Shown here: positions 43,928-53,782 of the stretch, in pieces
Position numbering within the stretch: position 1 is the stretch's first letter
Layout: every line of letters begins with the position of its first letter
Assembly: GCA_021323535.1 (NCBI GenBank)
Contig: JAJONO010000028.1
Location: forward strand, 34,472-98,471
Length of the DNA stretch: 64,000 bases
Direction: 5' to 3'
From: Bacteroidota bacterium
GTDB lineage: Bacteria > Bacteroidota > Bacteroidia > B-17B0 > Aurantibacillaceae
Notes under the pieces: generated by a model
What the model saw: the letters and a program-made list of their open reading frames with translations, nothing else
The model's database searches: none
Told to the model about the DNA's origin: nothing
Position numbers and translations under genes: made by a program

Positions 43928-44668
43928 ATGCAAAACAACAGAGATTACAACAAAGAATTTAAAGACAATGATCGCAAATACTATTATGGATTTGATGTTG
44001 ACGTTATGCACCCTTTTATGCTTAGGTCCTTCGAACCCTTTTACAAAGAAGGCAGCCTTCTTGAACTTGGAAGCTTTAAAGGCGATTTAACAAGGAGGCT
44101 ATTGGCCCAATTCACTGATGTAACTTGCGTTGAAGCTTCAGATGAAGCTATTGCTGAGGCGAAAAACGAATTTGGCAATACAGTTAAATTCGTAAATGGT
44201 GTTTTTGAAACAGTCACTCTCCCAAAAAAATACGATAATATTATTCTCACACATGTACTTGAACATATTGACGATCCGGTTAAGGTATTAAAAAGAATTA
44301 ATGATGAATGGCTCAGTGACACCGGCCGGTTTTTCCTCGTTTGTCCGAACGCTAACGCCCCTTCAAGACAAATTGCTGTAAAAATGGGACTGATAAGCCA
44401 TAACAGCGCTGTTACTAAAGCTGAAGCCGAGCACGGACACAGAATAACCTACTCATTAGATACCATGGAAAGAGATGCAAAGGCTGCGGGACTAAGAGTA
44501 GTGCACCGTTCAGGAATATTTTTTAAAGCCCTGGCAAATTTCCAATGGGACAGAATATTACAAACTGATATTGTTTCTAAGGAATATCTTGAAGGCTGTT
44601 ATCAACTCGGGCAGCAATATCCCGACCTGTGCAGTAGCATTTTTCTAATGTGTGAAAAAGGGAAGTAA
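43928..44668 (+). CDS. Class I SAM-dependent methyltransferase
   Basis: The 246-residue protein has motif I LLELGSFKGDLTRRLL near 40-55, an acidic residue for the SAM ribose in VTCVEAS, and the LTHVLEHIDDPVKVLKRI segment of motifs II-III near 102-120. It likely methylates a glycan or a precursor. The downstream gene overlaps its stop (TAATG). A C-terminal region after residue 170 carries FFKALANFQWD, which may position the acceptor. Confidence 0.85.
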   Translation: MQNNRDYNKEFKDNDRKYYYGFDVDVMHPFMLRSFEPFYKEGSLLELGSFKGDLTRRLLAQFTDVTCVEASDEAIAEAKNEFGNTVKFVNGVFETVTLPKKYDNIILTHVLEHIDDPVKVLKRINDEWLSDTGRFFLVCPNANAPSRQIAVKMGLISHNSAVTKAEAEHGHRITYSLDTMERDAKAAGLRVVHRSGIFFKALANFQWDRILQTDIVSKEYLEGCYQLGQQYPDLCSSIFLMCEKGK

Positions 44669-45522
44669 TGGAAACGCCTCTATTGTCAGTTTGTATTATT
44701 ACCTATAACCATGAGGCATATATCAGGCAGGCACTTGATAGTGTATTGGAGCAAAACATTACCTTTTCCTGGGAAATAATAATTGCTGACGATTACTCTT
44801 CTGATAACACACGGGAAATTTTACATGAATATCAGCGAAAATATCCCGGGCTTATTAAACTGATTCTGCAGGAAAAAAATATCGGTCCGGCGAGGAACTG
44901 GATAGATTTGCTAAATGCTCCTAAAGGAAAGTACATTGCTTATTTTGACGGTGATGATTACTGGACCAATCCCGATAAACTTCAAATCCAGGTTAATTTT
45001 CTTGAAAATAATCCGGAATTCAGTTCTTGTTTTCATGATACAAAAGTTTGGGATAATGAAAAAGAAATATTCATTTATCCCGAATACACCAATGATACTT
45101 ATACTGTAAAAGATCTCCTCGGTAATACTGCCTTGTTTCACACCTCGTCTTTTATTTTCAGGCGCATGGCATTAATCCTCCCTCAGTGGATTCCCGAAAT
45201 AAGAAGCGGCGACATGGTTTTGTTCGTTATTATTGCAAAATGGGGGCCGGTAAAATATATCCCCGGAAAGATGAGCGTATACAGAAGACATCCCAAGGGA
45301 GTTTCAAATGTTACCAGGCAGGATGCTCTTGCTGTAAACGAAAATCACATTTTACGCCTAAATTATCTCGACGCGTTTCTGGATCATAAATATTCAAAGA
45401 CCATTGACACTACAATTAAAAAATATAAAAAGGAAATATTTTACTTCAGTCCCCTGGGAAAAATAGTTTCTTTTATTCGCCTTCGTACCCGGCTGAAAAA
45501 ACTTTTCGGCTTATCAAAATAA
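44668..45522 (+). CDS. Family 2 glycosyltransferase
   Basis: The 284-residue GT-A enzyme has the N-terminal LSVCIITYNHEAYIRQALDS strand, the IIADDYSSDNT motif that binds the nucleotide sugar, and a YFDGDDYW metal-binding DxD near 92-99. A C-terminal basic region (RLRTRLKKLFGLS) may be membrane associated. It is coupled to the methyltransferase gene and should add one sugar to the lipid-linked chain on the cytosolic side. Confidence 0.9.
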   Translation: METPLLSVCIITYNHEAYIRQALDSVLEQNITFSWEIIIADDYSSDNTREILHEYQRKYPGLIKLILQEKNIGPARNWIDLLNAPKGKYIAYFDGDDYWTNPDKLQIQVNFLENNPEFSSCFHDTKVWDNEKEIFIYPEYTNDTYTVKDLLGNTALFHTSSFIFRRMALILPQWIPEIRSGDMVLFVIIAKWGPVKYIPGKMSVYRRHPKGVSNVTRQDALAVNENHILRLNYLDAFLDHKYSKTIDTTIKKYKKEIFYFSPLGKIVSFIRLRTRLKKLFGLSK

Positions 45523-45552
45523 AATTTCTACTTTGAGAGAAGAGAGGTCGGA

Positions 45553-46620
45553 TTGAGTTCACAAACACATAAAGTTCATCTAAATGGCCTTAACGGACTC
45601 CGTGCCATTGCTGCCATGAGTGTTGTTGTATTTCATATTAATATGTCGTTCGAGAAATATAATCTTACCAATTTAAGAACAATTGATCTGGCGGGCTTTG
45701 GTGTTACCATATTCTTTTCCCTGAGCGGGTTTTTAATTACCTGGTTGCTGCTTCGTGAAAAAGAAAAACAGGAGATCGATATTAAAAAATTTTATATCAG
45801 ACGCGTCCTCCGTATCTGGCCATTGTATTACCTGGTTTTGGGGTTAAGCGTACTTACTGCCTGGTGTTACGGGCTCGGAGAATATCCGGGATCTCTTCCG
45901 TATTACGTTTTCCTGATGGCTAACGTCCCATTCATACTCGATACAGGGTTCCCTTTTCTTGGTCATTACTGGTCCATTGGTGTCGAAGAACAGTTCTATC
46001 TGTTCTGGCCATGGATCATCAGGATAAAAAAACATCTCCTGAAAATTGTTTTCACTTTTACGATAGTTTTTGTTCTCGCGAAAATAATTTGTCGTTACAT
46101 CGATTACACTTATGGCTATTCTCTTCCTTATCTTATCATTCACGTAATACGCTTCGATTGCATGTCCATTGGAGCCATTGGAGCCATCCTGGTACACAAT
46201 AATCACGGGCGTTTTATCAAAATAGTCAAACATCCCGCAGCACAAATTCTGTCATGGTTAGTTATCCTGCTTTTAATGGTAAATCAGTTCCATATTGCAT
46301 CGGTCATCGATCACGAAATAATAGCTGTTGTTACCGTTGTTTTGATCGTTAATCTTTCGTTCAATCCCAAAACAATTATTAAACTTTCGCACCCTGTATT
46401 TGAAGGCATAGGTAAAATCTCTTATGGTATCTATATTGTCCATCAGCTCGTCATATTTCTGTTCGCGCAGTTTCTCAATAAGTTTATTATCCCGCCAGAA
46501 TTTAAATACCCTTTGGTATACACTGGAGTTATAGGCCTGACAATACTTACAGCGTTTTTGTCGTATACCTTTCTTGAAAAACCCATTCTCAGATTCAAGG
46601 AAAAATTTGCTACAGTTTAA
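45553..46620 (+). CDS. Acyltransferase_3 (OafA/YrhL type) membrane protein
   Basis: The 355-residue protein has about ten TM segments and the acyltransferase_3 pattern: LNGLRAIAAMSVVVFHI with the essential His near residue 28, FFSLSGFLITWLLL near 60, and HYWSIGVEEQFYLFWPW near 138-155. It probably O-acetylates or otherwise acylates the glycan. The start is a TTG; the first ATG (46 residues on) would remove the conserved N terminus. Confidence 0.88.
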   Translation: MSSQTHKVHLNGLNGLRAIAAMSVVVFHINMSFEKYNLTNLRTIDLAGFGVTIFFSLSGFLITWLLLREKEKQEIDIKKFYIRRVLRIWPLYYLVLGLSVLTAWCYGLGEYPGSLPYYVFLMANVPFILDTGFPFLGHYWSIGVEEQFYLFWPWIIRIKKHLLKIVFTFTIVFVLAKIICRYIDYTYGYSLPYLIIHVIRFDCMSIGAIGAILVHNNHGRFIKIVKHPAAQILSWLVILLLMVNQFHIASVIDHEIIAVVTVVLIVNLSFNPKTIIKLSHPVFEGIGKISYGIYIVHQLVIFLFAQFLNKFIIPPEFKYPLVYTGVIGLTILTAFLSYTFLEKPILRFKEKFATV

Positions 46621-46672
46621 CTCTGAATATTCACAAAATACCGTAACTTTAATGCTTCATTCCCTACAAATA

Positions 46673-47581
46673 ATGATGTCGGCTAAATGTCCATTTTGCA
46701 ATTCTGAAAAACATTCCGATTCGTTTTTACCTGGCACCCGGTTCAATGCAAAATGTTTTGAGTATCTGAAGTGCAATGATTGCGATCTGCATTACGTTTA
46801 TCCGTTCCCCAATGGCGATGATTTCAATGCCATGTATCCGCCCTCTTATCAAAGTGGTGTTAATAGTTACATTTGTGAAGATCCTTATAAAAAAATAAGC
46901 GGCATCCGTTTTTCCTATGGTGTTCAGTTCGACCTGATCCGTAAATTTTCTACAGCAGATAAATTACTGGATTATGGTTGCGGTCATGGAAACTTCATGA
47001 TCAATGCCGAAAAACACGGATTGCATTTCGACGGCACCGAATATAATTCTGATCATGTAGCGCTTCTTAAAAAAGAACTTCCACACACTAATTTTTATAC
47101 ACTCGACGATTTTTTCAAAAACAATATTACCTACAATGTCATTCGTTTAAGTAATGTTCTGGAACATCTCACCAATCCAGTAGAAATAACAAAACAACTT
47201 ATCGGAAAATTAAATCCAGGCGGAATACTTCTGGTGGAAGGGCCTGTAGAAATGAACAGCAATCTCGCAACATCTTTTCGTAATTTATATTTAAGATTTC
47301 GTAAATTAATAAAAGGTAAAACACTGGCTTCGCACGCGCCAACGCATATCTTTTTTTCAAATGCGAAAAACCAGTTGGCCTTTTTTGAAAAAGCAGGATT
47401 TAAAACCCTACATTACGAAATAACAGAATCAGAATGGCCCTTTCCTGAATCATTCAGTAATGTGAAAGGCATTGGAAGTTTTTTTAAATTTCTCATCGCC
47501 CGGTTGAGTATGCTCTTAAGTTCTATGAGTTCAACATCAGGAAACACATTTATTTACGTTGGAAGACGTCCTGAAAATTAA
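46673..47581 (+). CDS. Zinc-ribbon class I SAM methyltransferase
   Basis: The protein of about 302 residues begins with a zinc ribbon (CPFCNS then KCNDCDLHYVYP) and continues into a Rossmann methyltransferase with LLDYGCGHGNFM and the RLSNVLEHLTNP motif. Such two-part proteins occur in glycan loci as sugar C- or O-methyltransferases. The open frame extends into the previous gene, but ATG 46673 or 46676 directly before AKCPFC is the natural start. The stop is followed immediately by the next glycosyltransferase in the same frame. Confidence 0.82.
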   Translation: MMSAKCPFCNSEKHSDSFLPGTRFNAKCFEYLKCNDCDLHYVYPFPNGDDFNAMYPPSYQSGVNSYICEDPYKKISGIRFSYGVQFDLIRKFSTADKLLDYGCGHGNFMINAEKHGLHFDGTEYNSDHVALLKKELPHTNFYTLDDFFKNNITYNVIRLSNVLEHLTNPVEITKQLIGKLNPGGILLVEGPVEMNSNLATSFRNLYLRFRKLIKGKTLASHAPTHIFFSNAKNQLAFFEKAGFKTLHYEITESEWPFPESFSNVKGIGSFFKFLIARLSMLLSSMSSTSGNTFIYVGRRPEN

Positions 47582-48667
47582 ATTAGTATCGCAGCAAAAG
47601 TAATATATATACATGGCCGTCCTGGTCCGCACCCAATGCACAGAAGATTTTCTGAAGCAGTAAATGCCGAATTCCGCTTCGTGGATTTTCGCATGCGCTG
47701 GCAGGACCGGGACAAAAGTATATTGTACCGGATCGTAAGCTGGTTTGTTTGCGCCTTTACATTCAAAGGAAAAAGAGACTTCGATATTTTACTGGTGGAC
47801 AATCTGCACTTCTATCCCGTGATCATGAAAATGCTGGGGCTCATTCGTAAAAAACAAAAAATTGTGGCCCACATGGGAAGTCATACTTTATACTTTATGT
47901 ACGCGCATCGTTTTTCAAAATTCACGGAGTGGATGCATGTACAGGCACTGAAACGTTACGATATAGTCATCTGTGAAGGTAAAATGGCCGAATACCTCAC
48001 AAAACAAATTCTACCTGTAAAAACACCTAAGCTGTACACCATCTTCAACGGCATTCCCGAAGAACATGTTCCGGAAGAAAAATATTATACTCAAAACCTA
48101 AACGGCAAGAACATTTTATTCATGGGTCATGGTCCGGGTGAAAACCGTTTATGGTACAAGGGCCTTGATCTTATGATCGCTTCTTTTGATCTGGCTTTTA
48201 AAAAAGATACTGAACTTACATTTACCATTGCAGGACATTGGGACGATGCAGTTATTGCGGAACTTCTTTCTTCTTACGATCCTGTAACAAAAAACGCGAT
48301 AAAATTTGTTGGACAAACCAGTCAGCTTGGTCAGTATACAAAAGATGCCTCGCTTTACTTGCATTGTGCACGGGGCGAAGCATTCGGAATCACTATTCTC
48401 ATTGCCATGGCAGCCGGTATTCCTTCATTGGTTTCGGAATGGACAGGCGGTAAAGAAGTAGTGGAACAAGTGGACAATCGTTTTGTGGTGGGTCTGGAAA
48501 AAGAAAAGATCGCTGAAAAGATACTTTGGTATTTTTCACTGAGCCCCGGCGAGAAAAAAATAATTTCCGAAAAAAGTATGGTCGTTGCCAGAACATATAC
48601 CGCTACAAAAGCTGTGGACTTTTACAAGCAAACATTTTTACAAATAGAAAAAGATTTTGGTTTCTGA
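47582..48667 (+). CDS. Family 4 glycosyltransferase lacking a normal start codon
   Basis: The conserved N-terminal strand KVIYIHGRPGPHPMHRRF is coded from 47597, in the frame that opens right after the methyltransferase TAA. The first ATG (47636) would delete that strand. No ATG, GTG or TTG exists between; only ATT 47582, ATC 47588 or ATA codons are available. The rest, about 343 residues, is a normal GT-B enzyme with FMGHGPGENRLWYKGLDL, FVGQTSQLGQY and the EAFGITILIAMAAGIPSLVSEWTG donor site. The coordinates use ATT 47582 as a placeholder start. See findings for a possible two-base deletion. Confidence 0.75.
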   Translation: MSIAAKVIYIHGRPGPHPMHRRFSEAVNAEFRFVDFRMRWQDRDKSILYRIVSWFVCAFTFKGKRDFDILLVDNLHFYPVIMKMLGLIRKKQKIVAHMGSHTLYFMYAHRFSKFTEWMHVQALKRYDIVICEGKMAEYLTKQILPVKTPKLYTIFNGIPEEHVPEEKYYTQNLNGKNILFMGHGPGENRLWYKGLDLMIASFDLAFKKDTELTFTIAGHWDDAVIAELLSSYDPVTKNAIKFVGQTSQLGQYTKDASLYLHCARGEAFGITILIAMAAGIPSLVSEWTGGKEVVEQVDNRFVVGLEKEKIAEKILWYFSLSPGEKKIISEKSMVVARTYTATKAVDFYKQTFLQIEKDFGF

Positions 48668-48694
48668 TGAAATATTATTCAAACATACGTAGCC

Positions 48695-49675
48695 ATGGAT
48701 AGTATTACTGTAAGTATAGTCATGGCGGCTTATAATGAAGAAAAATATATTTCAGAAGCCATTCAGAGCGTGTTGGAACAGAGTTTCAGAGATTTTGAAT
48801 TCATTATTATCAATGATGGGTCAACAGACTCTACCGAAAAAATTATTCTTTCCTTCAATGATCCCAGGATTATTTATGTAAAAAACGAACAAAATCTGAA
48901 ACTGATTGCAAGCCTTAATAAAGGGCTACGTATTGCCAGAGGAAAATACATTGCCAGAATGGATGCTGATGATATTTGTTTTAAAGAAAGGCTTGAAAAA
49001 CAAGTGGACTTCATGGAAAAGAATCCGGATACAGGCATCAGCGGGGCTCAATTAAAAATATTCGGGGAAACAGAAGGCATGATGAATTATCCGCTTAGGC
49101 ATGATGAAATTAAACTACGATTACTTTTAACATCCTGTTTTGGAAACAATGTGGTTATTTTCCGTAAAGAATTAATGGATAAACATAATCTATTTTTTCC
49201 TGAAGGATATTTTCATGCCGAAGATTACAAATGCTGGACCAACTGGATAAAAGTTTCGAGACTGGCTAATATACCCGAGGCGCTTGTAAAATACAGATCG
49301 CATTCGGGTTCTGTTTCGGTTAAGCATCGGTCTGCTCAACGTGAAACACGAAACAGGGTAAGAGCGGAATATGTCGAGGAAATTTTTAATCTGCAAGACT
49401 ATTCTCTCGCTTCCGATTTTACCGGCGAACTTTCTTCCAAACGTATAACTGCCAGTCGATCTATTCTGAAAATGAACGAAAAAATGAAATGTTTCAAACA
49501 GGAAGAGCTTACCAACATGGTTTACAAACTCTGGTATTCTGATTCACTCGAACAGATCGAAAAAAAATTCTCAGTATTCTTTATGTTTCCACTCATATTT
49601 AAATTATCATTTGGGTCTAATTTTAAAAACTGGATCTATTTGTTTAAACATTACTTTAAAGTAAAATTTGCTTAA
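48695..49675 (+). CDS. Family 2 glycosyltransferase
   Basis: The 326-residue GT-A enzyme has SIVMAAYNEEKYISEAIQS, then the IINDGSTDST motif and ARMDADDICF (DxD) near 88-98. The GYFHAEDYKCWTNWIK motif near 165-180 contains the ED acid/base pair expected of inverting GT2 enzymes. It has no TM helix. A GT4 gene follows five bases after it. Confidence 0.9.
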   Translation: MDSITVSIVMAAYNEEKYISEAIQSVLEQSFRDFEFIIINDGSTDSTEKIILSFNDPRIIYVKNEQNLKLIASLNKGLRIARGKYIARMDADDICFKERLEKQVDFMEKNPDTGISGAQLKIFGETEGMMNYPLRHDEIKLRLLLTSCFGNNVVIFRKELMDKHNLFFPEGYFHAEDYKCWTNWIKVSRLANIPEALVKYRSHSGSVSVKHRSAQRETRNRVRAEYVEEIFNLQDYSLASDFTGELSSKRITASRSILKMNEKMKCFKQEELTNMVYKLWYSDSLEQIEKKFSVFFMFPLIFKLSFGSNFKNWIYLFKHYFKVKFA

Positions 49676-49679
49676 GAGA

Positions 49680-50783
49680 ATGAAGACCATCCTTTTCCTT
49701 ATACAAATTCCTAACCGGAGCATTTACTTCGAATCATGTGTTTTCGAATTAAGGAAAAGGGGTCATTCTGTTATCATTGGTTCTATTTGTGAACCGGGCC
49801 CCATTCAGAAGTATTTATCGGAGCAGGGATTTACCTGTTTTGATTACGTGGTTCCAAGAAATCCTCTTCTTACTTATTACAGAAAACATATTTCTTTCTG
49901 GAAGAAAAAAATCCAGGAGTTAAACATTGATCTTGTTCTGGCGCATTTACAGTGGGCCAATTTTATTGCGTTACGCGCGGGAAAAAAAGCCACTGTCATT
50001 CCCACCCGTCATCATGTTGATGCATCGTTCCTGTTTAATTCCCGGAAAAGAAAGATAGAAGACGCCTTCATTAATCTGCTTGCAAAAAAACAAGCTGTCG
50101 TGTCGCAGCGCGCCAAAGATTTTATGCTGGCCAACGAGTGGTTTGCCTCAAAGGATAACATTCACTTCATTCCGTTAGGATATGATTTTAAGCTGTATGA
50201 AAATTTGAAATCAGGGGCCAGTGAAAAGATCAGGAACGAACATCCTGCAAAAATGCTTTTGTTACTTGCCTCGCGTCTTATAACAACCAAACGGCACGAA
50301 CTCATGCTCCGTGCGCTAAAAATTTTAAATGATAAGGGACTCGACATTAAACTCATTGCGCTTGACGATGGGCCTGAAAAAGAAAATCTTCTTAAACTTA
50401 CAGCCGAATTCGGACTTAATTCAAGGGTCAGATTTTTGGGCAATCAGAAAAACATTCCTGATTATCTTATTGCAGCCGATCTTGTAGTTCATCCTTCTAT
50501 TGAAGAATCAAGTAACCAGGTTTTAAAAGAAGCCGCCTGGTTCGGAAAAACGGCCATTGTGACACGGCATATTGGCGATTTTGATGAATTTGTAGAAGAT
50601 AAAAAGAACGCGTTTTTTATTGAGCAGAACCACGGTCCTGAACAGCTTGCCGCAATCATAGAAGAAATCTACCTGGGAAAGTACGACCTTAATCAAATGG
50701 CTTCAGAATTGCGGAAAACCGTAACTTTAAGATTCGATATTGTAAACACCATTGATCAATATCTTGCACTAGCGGAAAAATAA
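49680..50783 (+). CDS. Family 4 glycosyltransferase
   Basis: The protein of about 367 residues has the GT-B fold: an N-terminal LFLIQIPNRSIYFESCVFEL strand-loop, and the C-terminal half with LLLASRLITTKRHELMLRAL, RVRFLGNQKNIPDYL, and HPSIEESSNQVLKEAAWFGK, whose E-x7-E donor motif is typical of GT4. ATG 49680 is preferred over an upstream TTG that overlaps the previous stop. Confidence 0.9.
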   Translation: MKTILFLIQIPNRSIYFESCVFELRKRGHSVIIGSICEPGPIQKYLSEQGFTCFDYVVPRNPLLTYYRKHISFWKKKIQELNIDLVLAHLQWANFIALRAGKKATVIPTRHHVDASFLFNSRKRKIEDAFINLLAKKQAVVSQRAKDFMLANEWFASKDNIHFIPLGYDFKLYENLKSGASEKIRNEHPAKMLLLLASRLITTKRHELMLRALKILNDKGLDIKLIALDDGPEKENLLKLTAEFGLNSRVRFLGNQKNIPDYLIAADLVVHPSIEESSNQVLKEAAWFGKTAIVTRHIGDFDEFVEDKKNAFFIEQNHGPEQLAAIIEEIYLGKYDLNQMASELRKTVTLRFDIVNTIDQYLALAEK

Positions 50784-50793
50784 ATGTACTAAG

Positions 50794-52155
50794 ATGAAGA
50801 GCATTAACGTAGGATTTGATACTATTGGAAACGCAACCATGATCTGTTACGACAGGGAGCCTATTCTGGTAACCGATCCCTGGATAAAAGGCAGTGCCTA
50901 CTTCGGAAGCTGGGGGCTTTCTCATGAAATTCCGGAAGAACAAATGGATGCTATTTCTAAATGCAGATTTGTATGGTACTCACACGGACATCCCGATCAC
51001 CTGAACTGGGATTCTATAGAAACCTTTAAGAATAAGGAAATACTTTTGCCCGATCATTATGGAAACAGGATATACAATGGTTTGAAACAGGAAGGTTATA
51101 AAGTAAAAACCTTAAAAGATAAGGTCTGGTATCCATTATCGCCCAAAATAAAGGTGATGTGCTTCTCAGATATTTTTCAGGATGCAGTTTTACTCATTGA
51201 CATTAACGGCCGACTTGCTGTAAACACCAACGATGCCAATCGTTTGCTCATATGGAACAAAGCCGTAAGAAAGATCATTAAATCATATGATAAATCATTG
51301 TTACTTTCATTAACAGGACATGGGGATGCGGAAATGATCAACTTTCGCGATTCTAAAGGAGAACTTGTAATGCCCCCACACCTGTTACAAAAAAACTCAT
51401 TGAGTTCGCTCATTGCTACCAACCTTGATTATTACGGCGTAAAGGCATTCATTCCTTTTAGTTCCCTGCATCGTTATCAGCGAAGTGATAGTATCTGGGC
51501 GGAAGAAGTTTCGGTTAAAATGGAAGAATATACCGAGGCACATTTAAAAGATGCAGCAAGATCTTTTCCTCCATTCGTTCGATACAACTGCGAAAACGAT
51601 TCCTTCGAAGAAATTAATCCTAAGAAAAACGAGAACATTATTTATCCACCAGAACATTTTGGCGATAACTGGACCGACCCGTTATCGGCAGAAGATTTTA
51701 TAAAGGTGAAAAAATATTTTACACAAGTAGAAGGCTTAAAAGAGTATTGGGATTTTATCACAGTGGTCATTGGCGGAAAAGAAAATACCATTGAATTAAA
51801 ACCAGGTCATTATAAAGTGGGCGTAAAGTTTGAAGCGCCACGGAATTCTTTCATGTTCTCTGTAGAGAATAATATTTTTGAAGATATGCTCATTGGCAAT
51901 TACATGAAAACGACCTGGATCGGAAAAGATCCCTTGAGCAGAATGTACCCCGATACATTGCCATTGGTAAAGTATGCCGATAACGGACTGGCTTACACCA
52001 AAGAAGAAGTAGAAAAATACCTGGAAGAATACGCAAAAAGATACCCGTTTGATTCGATGATGGAAAATTTTCAGAAAAAATGCGCGAGCATTATCAGAAA
52101 AGTTGTTTCGGAAGATTCTAAAACTTATTCGTTCCTGCGTAACTTAAAAAGGTAA
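50794..52155 (+). CDS. MBL-fold metallo-hydrolase (UlaG/CMAH-like)
   Basis: The 453-residue protein has the metallo-beta-lactamase motif HGHPDH (His64, His66, Asp68, His69) after an N-terminal GFDTIGNATMICYDREPILVTDPW typical of UlaG-like lactonase folds. Further candidate ligands are in TGHGDAE and PFSSLHRYQ. Residues about 300-453 form a separate domain with EDMLIGNYMKTTWIG. The layout resembles CMP-sialic acid hydroxylase-like proteins, though the Rieske cluster that would define CMAH is not visible. The substrate is unknown. It lies between a GT4 and an FkbM methyltransferase. Confidence 0.7.
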   Translation: MKSINVGFDTIGNATMICYDREPILVTDPWIKGSAYFGSWGLSHEIPEEQMDAISKCRFVWYSHGHPDHLNWDSIETFKNKEILLPDHYGNRIYNGLKQEGYKVKTLKDKVWYPLSPKIKVMCFSDIFQDAVLLIDINGRLAVNTNDANRLLIWNKAVRKIIKSYDKSLLLSLTGHGDAEMINFRDSKGELVMPPHLLQKNSLSSLIATNLDYYGVKAFIPFSSLHRYQRSDSIWAEEVSVKMEEYTEAHLKDAARSFPPFVRYNCENDSFEEINPKKNENIIYPPEHFGDNWTDPLSAEDFIKVKKYFTQVEGLKEYWDFITVVIGGKENTIELKPGHYKVGVKFEAPRNSFMFSVENNIFEDMLIGNYMKTTWIGKDPLSRMYPDTLPLVKYADNGLAYTKEEVEKYLEEYAKRYPFDSMMENFQKKCASIIRKVVSEDSKTYSFLRNLKR

Positions 52156-52169
52156 ATATTCATCGAAGC

Positions 52170-52919
52170 ATGAGGCTGAAAATAATACTGATCTTAAAAT
52201 ACATTCACCGCTTTGGTTTTGTAAAAGGATGTGCTGCTTACATGAAAAACTATACTTTCACTGGCTCCGATTCTACCATTTCATTACGAAATTATATTGG
52301 TCCTGTTCACCTCAGAAAAAATTCGAGCGATATACAAACGTTCGACCAGGTTCTTGTAAGCGCTGAATACGACTATGTGCTTAATTTTCGTCCGCAATTT
52401 ATCATTGACTGCGGCGCTAATATAGGACTGGCCACTTTACATTTTAAGACCAAATTTCCGGAAGCCCTGGTGGTAGCCGTTGAACCGGAAAGCACCAACT
52501 TTGAAATGCTTAAAAAAAATACTGCTGCATATAAAAACACAGAATGTATTAAGGCGGGCATCTGGACAAAAAACGCGATTCTGAAAGCCGAAGACGTAAG
52601 AAATTTCGGAAACTGGGGCTTTGTGTGCAAAGAAGTAGATAAAGAAGATGAAACCACTATTCGTGCTGTTTGTATTGATGAGATCATGAAGCGTTACGGG
52701 AAAGACGAAATAGATCTTTTAAAAATTGACATTGAAGGAACAGAACTGGAATTGTTTTCTACAGGTTATGAAGCGTGGTTGCCAAAAACAAAAGTAATTA
52801 TGATAGAACTTCATGATGCATACCGAAAAGGGTGCTCAAAATCATTTTTCAATGCTGTTCTCAAATATGATTTTTCGGTTTTCCATAGGGGAGAAAATAT
52901 TGTCTGTATCAAAAATTAA
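52170..52919 (+). CDS. FkbM-family methyltransferase
   Basis: The 249-residue protein has FkbM hallmarks: FIIDCGANIGLATLHFK near 73-89 (SAM motif I), VAVEPESTNFEMLKKN, and DLLKIDIEGTELELF near 188-202. FkbM enzymes O-methylate sugars, including terminal residues of polysaccharides; in ABC-exported chains terminal methylation can act as a stop signal read by the Wzt cargo domain. This is a plausible but unproven role here. Confidence 0.88.
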   Translation: MRLKIILILKYIHRFGFVKGCAAYMKNYTFTGSDSTISLRNYIGPVHLRKNSSDIQTFDQVLVSAEYDYVLNFRPQFIIDCGANIGLATLHFKTKFPEALVVAVEPESTNFEMLKKNTAAYKNTECIKAGIWTKNAILKAEDVRNFGNWGFVCKEVDKEDETTIRAVCIDEIMKRYGKDEIDLLKIDIEGTELELFSTGYEAWLPKTKVIMIELHDAYRKGCSKSFFNAVLKYDFSVFHRGENIVCIKN

Positions 52920-52921
52920 TC

Positions 52922-53782
52922 TTGAATAATTCTCAGATAAGCGTTATCGTTCCGTGTTACAACGGAAGTCTTTTTATCGAAGAAACACTTCATAGTATTC
53001 TCTCGCAGAAAAATATTGAATTTGAAATTATTATAGTAGACGATGGAAGCACCGATGACACGAAAACAAAAATTTCTTCGCTGAATAATACCCGTATAAA
53101 ATATATTCACCAGGAAAATGCCGGCGTATCGGCAGCAAGAAATAAAGGTCTTAGTTATGCAAATGGCAATTACATTGTCTTTTTTGATGCCGATGATAAA
53201 ATGACCGGGGACTTTCTCTGCTCAAGACTTAACCTGCTTATCAATCATCCTTTGATAGATTTTATATGTGGCGACGTTCAGAAGTTTAATGAAACCGGAA
53301 TAATAAAGGGAGATTTCAGGGGAACGTCTGAAAACGTACCGAATGAAATTTTGCTGTATGATGAAAAAGTTATTACCTGTCCTTCTAATTACATGTTCAG
53401 GAATTCTTTTCTCAAAAAGAACAAGTTGTTATTTAATACAAATCTCTCAAGCACCGCCGACAGGTTCTTCCTCCTGCAATGTTCTGCTTTCGGAAAATGT
53501 GTATATGAAAAAAATGCAGGTAAATTACTTTACAGGGTTCAGGAAAACAGCATGTCACACAAATTAACCCGAAAATTAGCATGGGACAATGCGCAATATT
53601 ATACCGAACTGGTTTCTCACCGGCTCATCCCGGAAAACATCCGGAAAAATGCCCTTTTTATGGGATATTTTATACTTTTTGGAGCCTTCTGGAAAGTCTC
53701 CCTAAAAGGAGTTTCCTTAACCTATGCGTGGAAGGCCCTTAAACTTGACCCGGTTGGCTTCATTGGAAAATGCTTTCGTTAA
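52922..53782 (+). CDS. Family 2 glycosyltransferase
   Basis: The 286-residue GT-A enzyme begins ISVIVPCYNGSLFIEETLHS, followed by IIVDDGSTDDTK and FFDADDKM (DxD) near 85-92. The ENAGVSAARNKGL motif near 60-72 is typical. It starts with TTG two bases after the FkbM stop. The C-terminal part includes one hydrophobic segment (FMGYFILFGAFWKVSL). Confidence 0.9.
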   Translation: MNNSQISVIVPCYNGSLFIEETLHSILSQKNIEFEIIIVDDGSTDDTKTKISSLNNTRIKYIHQENAGVSAARNKGLSYANGNYIVFFDADDKMTGDFLCSRLNLLINHPLIDFICGDVQKFNETGIIKGDFRGTSENVPNEILLYDEKVITCPSNYMFRNSFLKKNKLLFNTNLSSTADRFFLLQCSAFGKCVYEKNAGKLLYRVQENSMSHKLTRKLAWDNAQYYTELVSHRLIPENIRKNALFMGYFILFGAFWKVSLKGVSLTYAWKALKLDPVGFIGKCFR

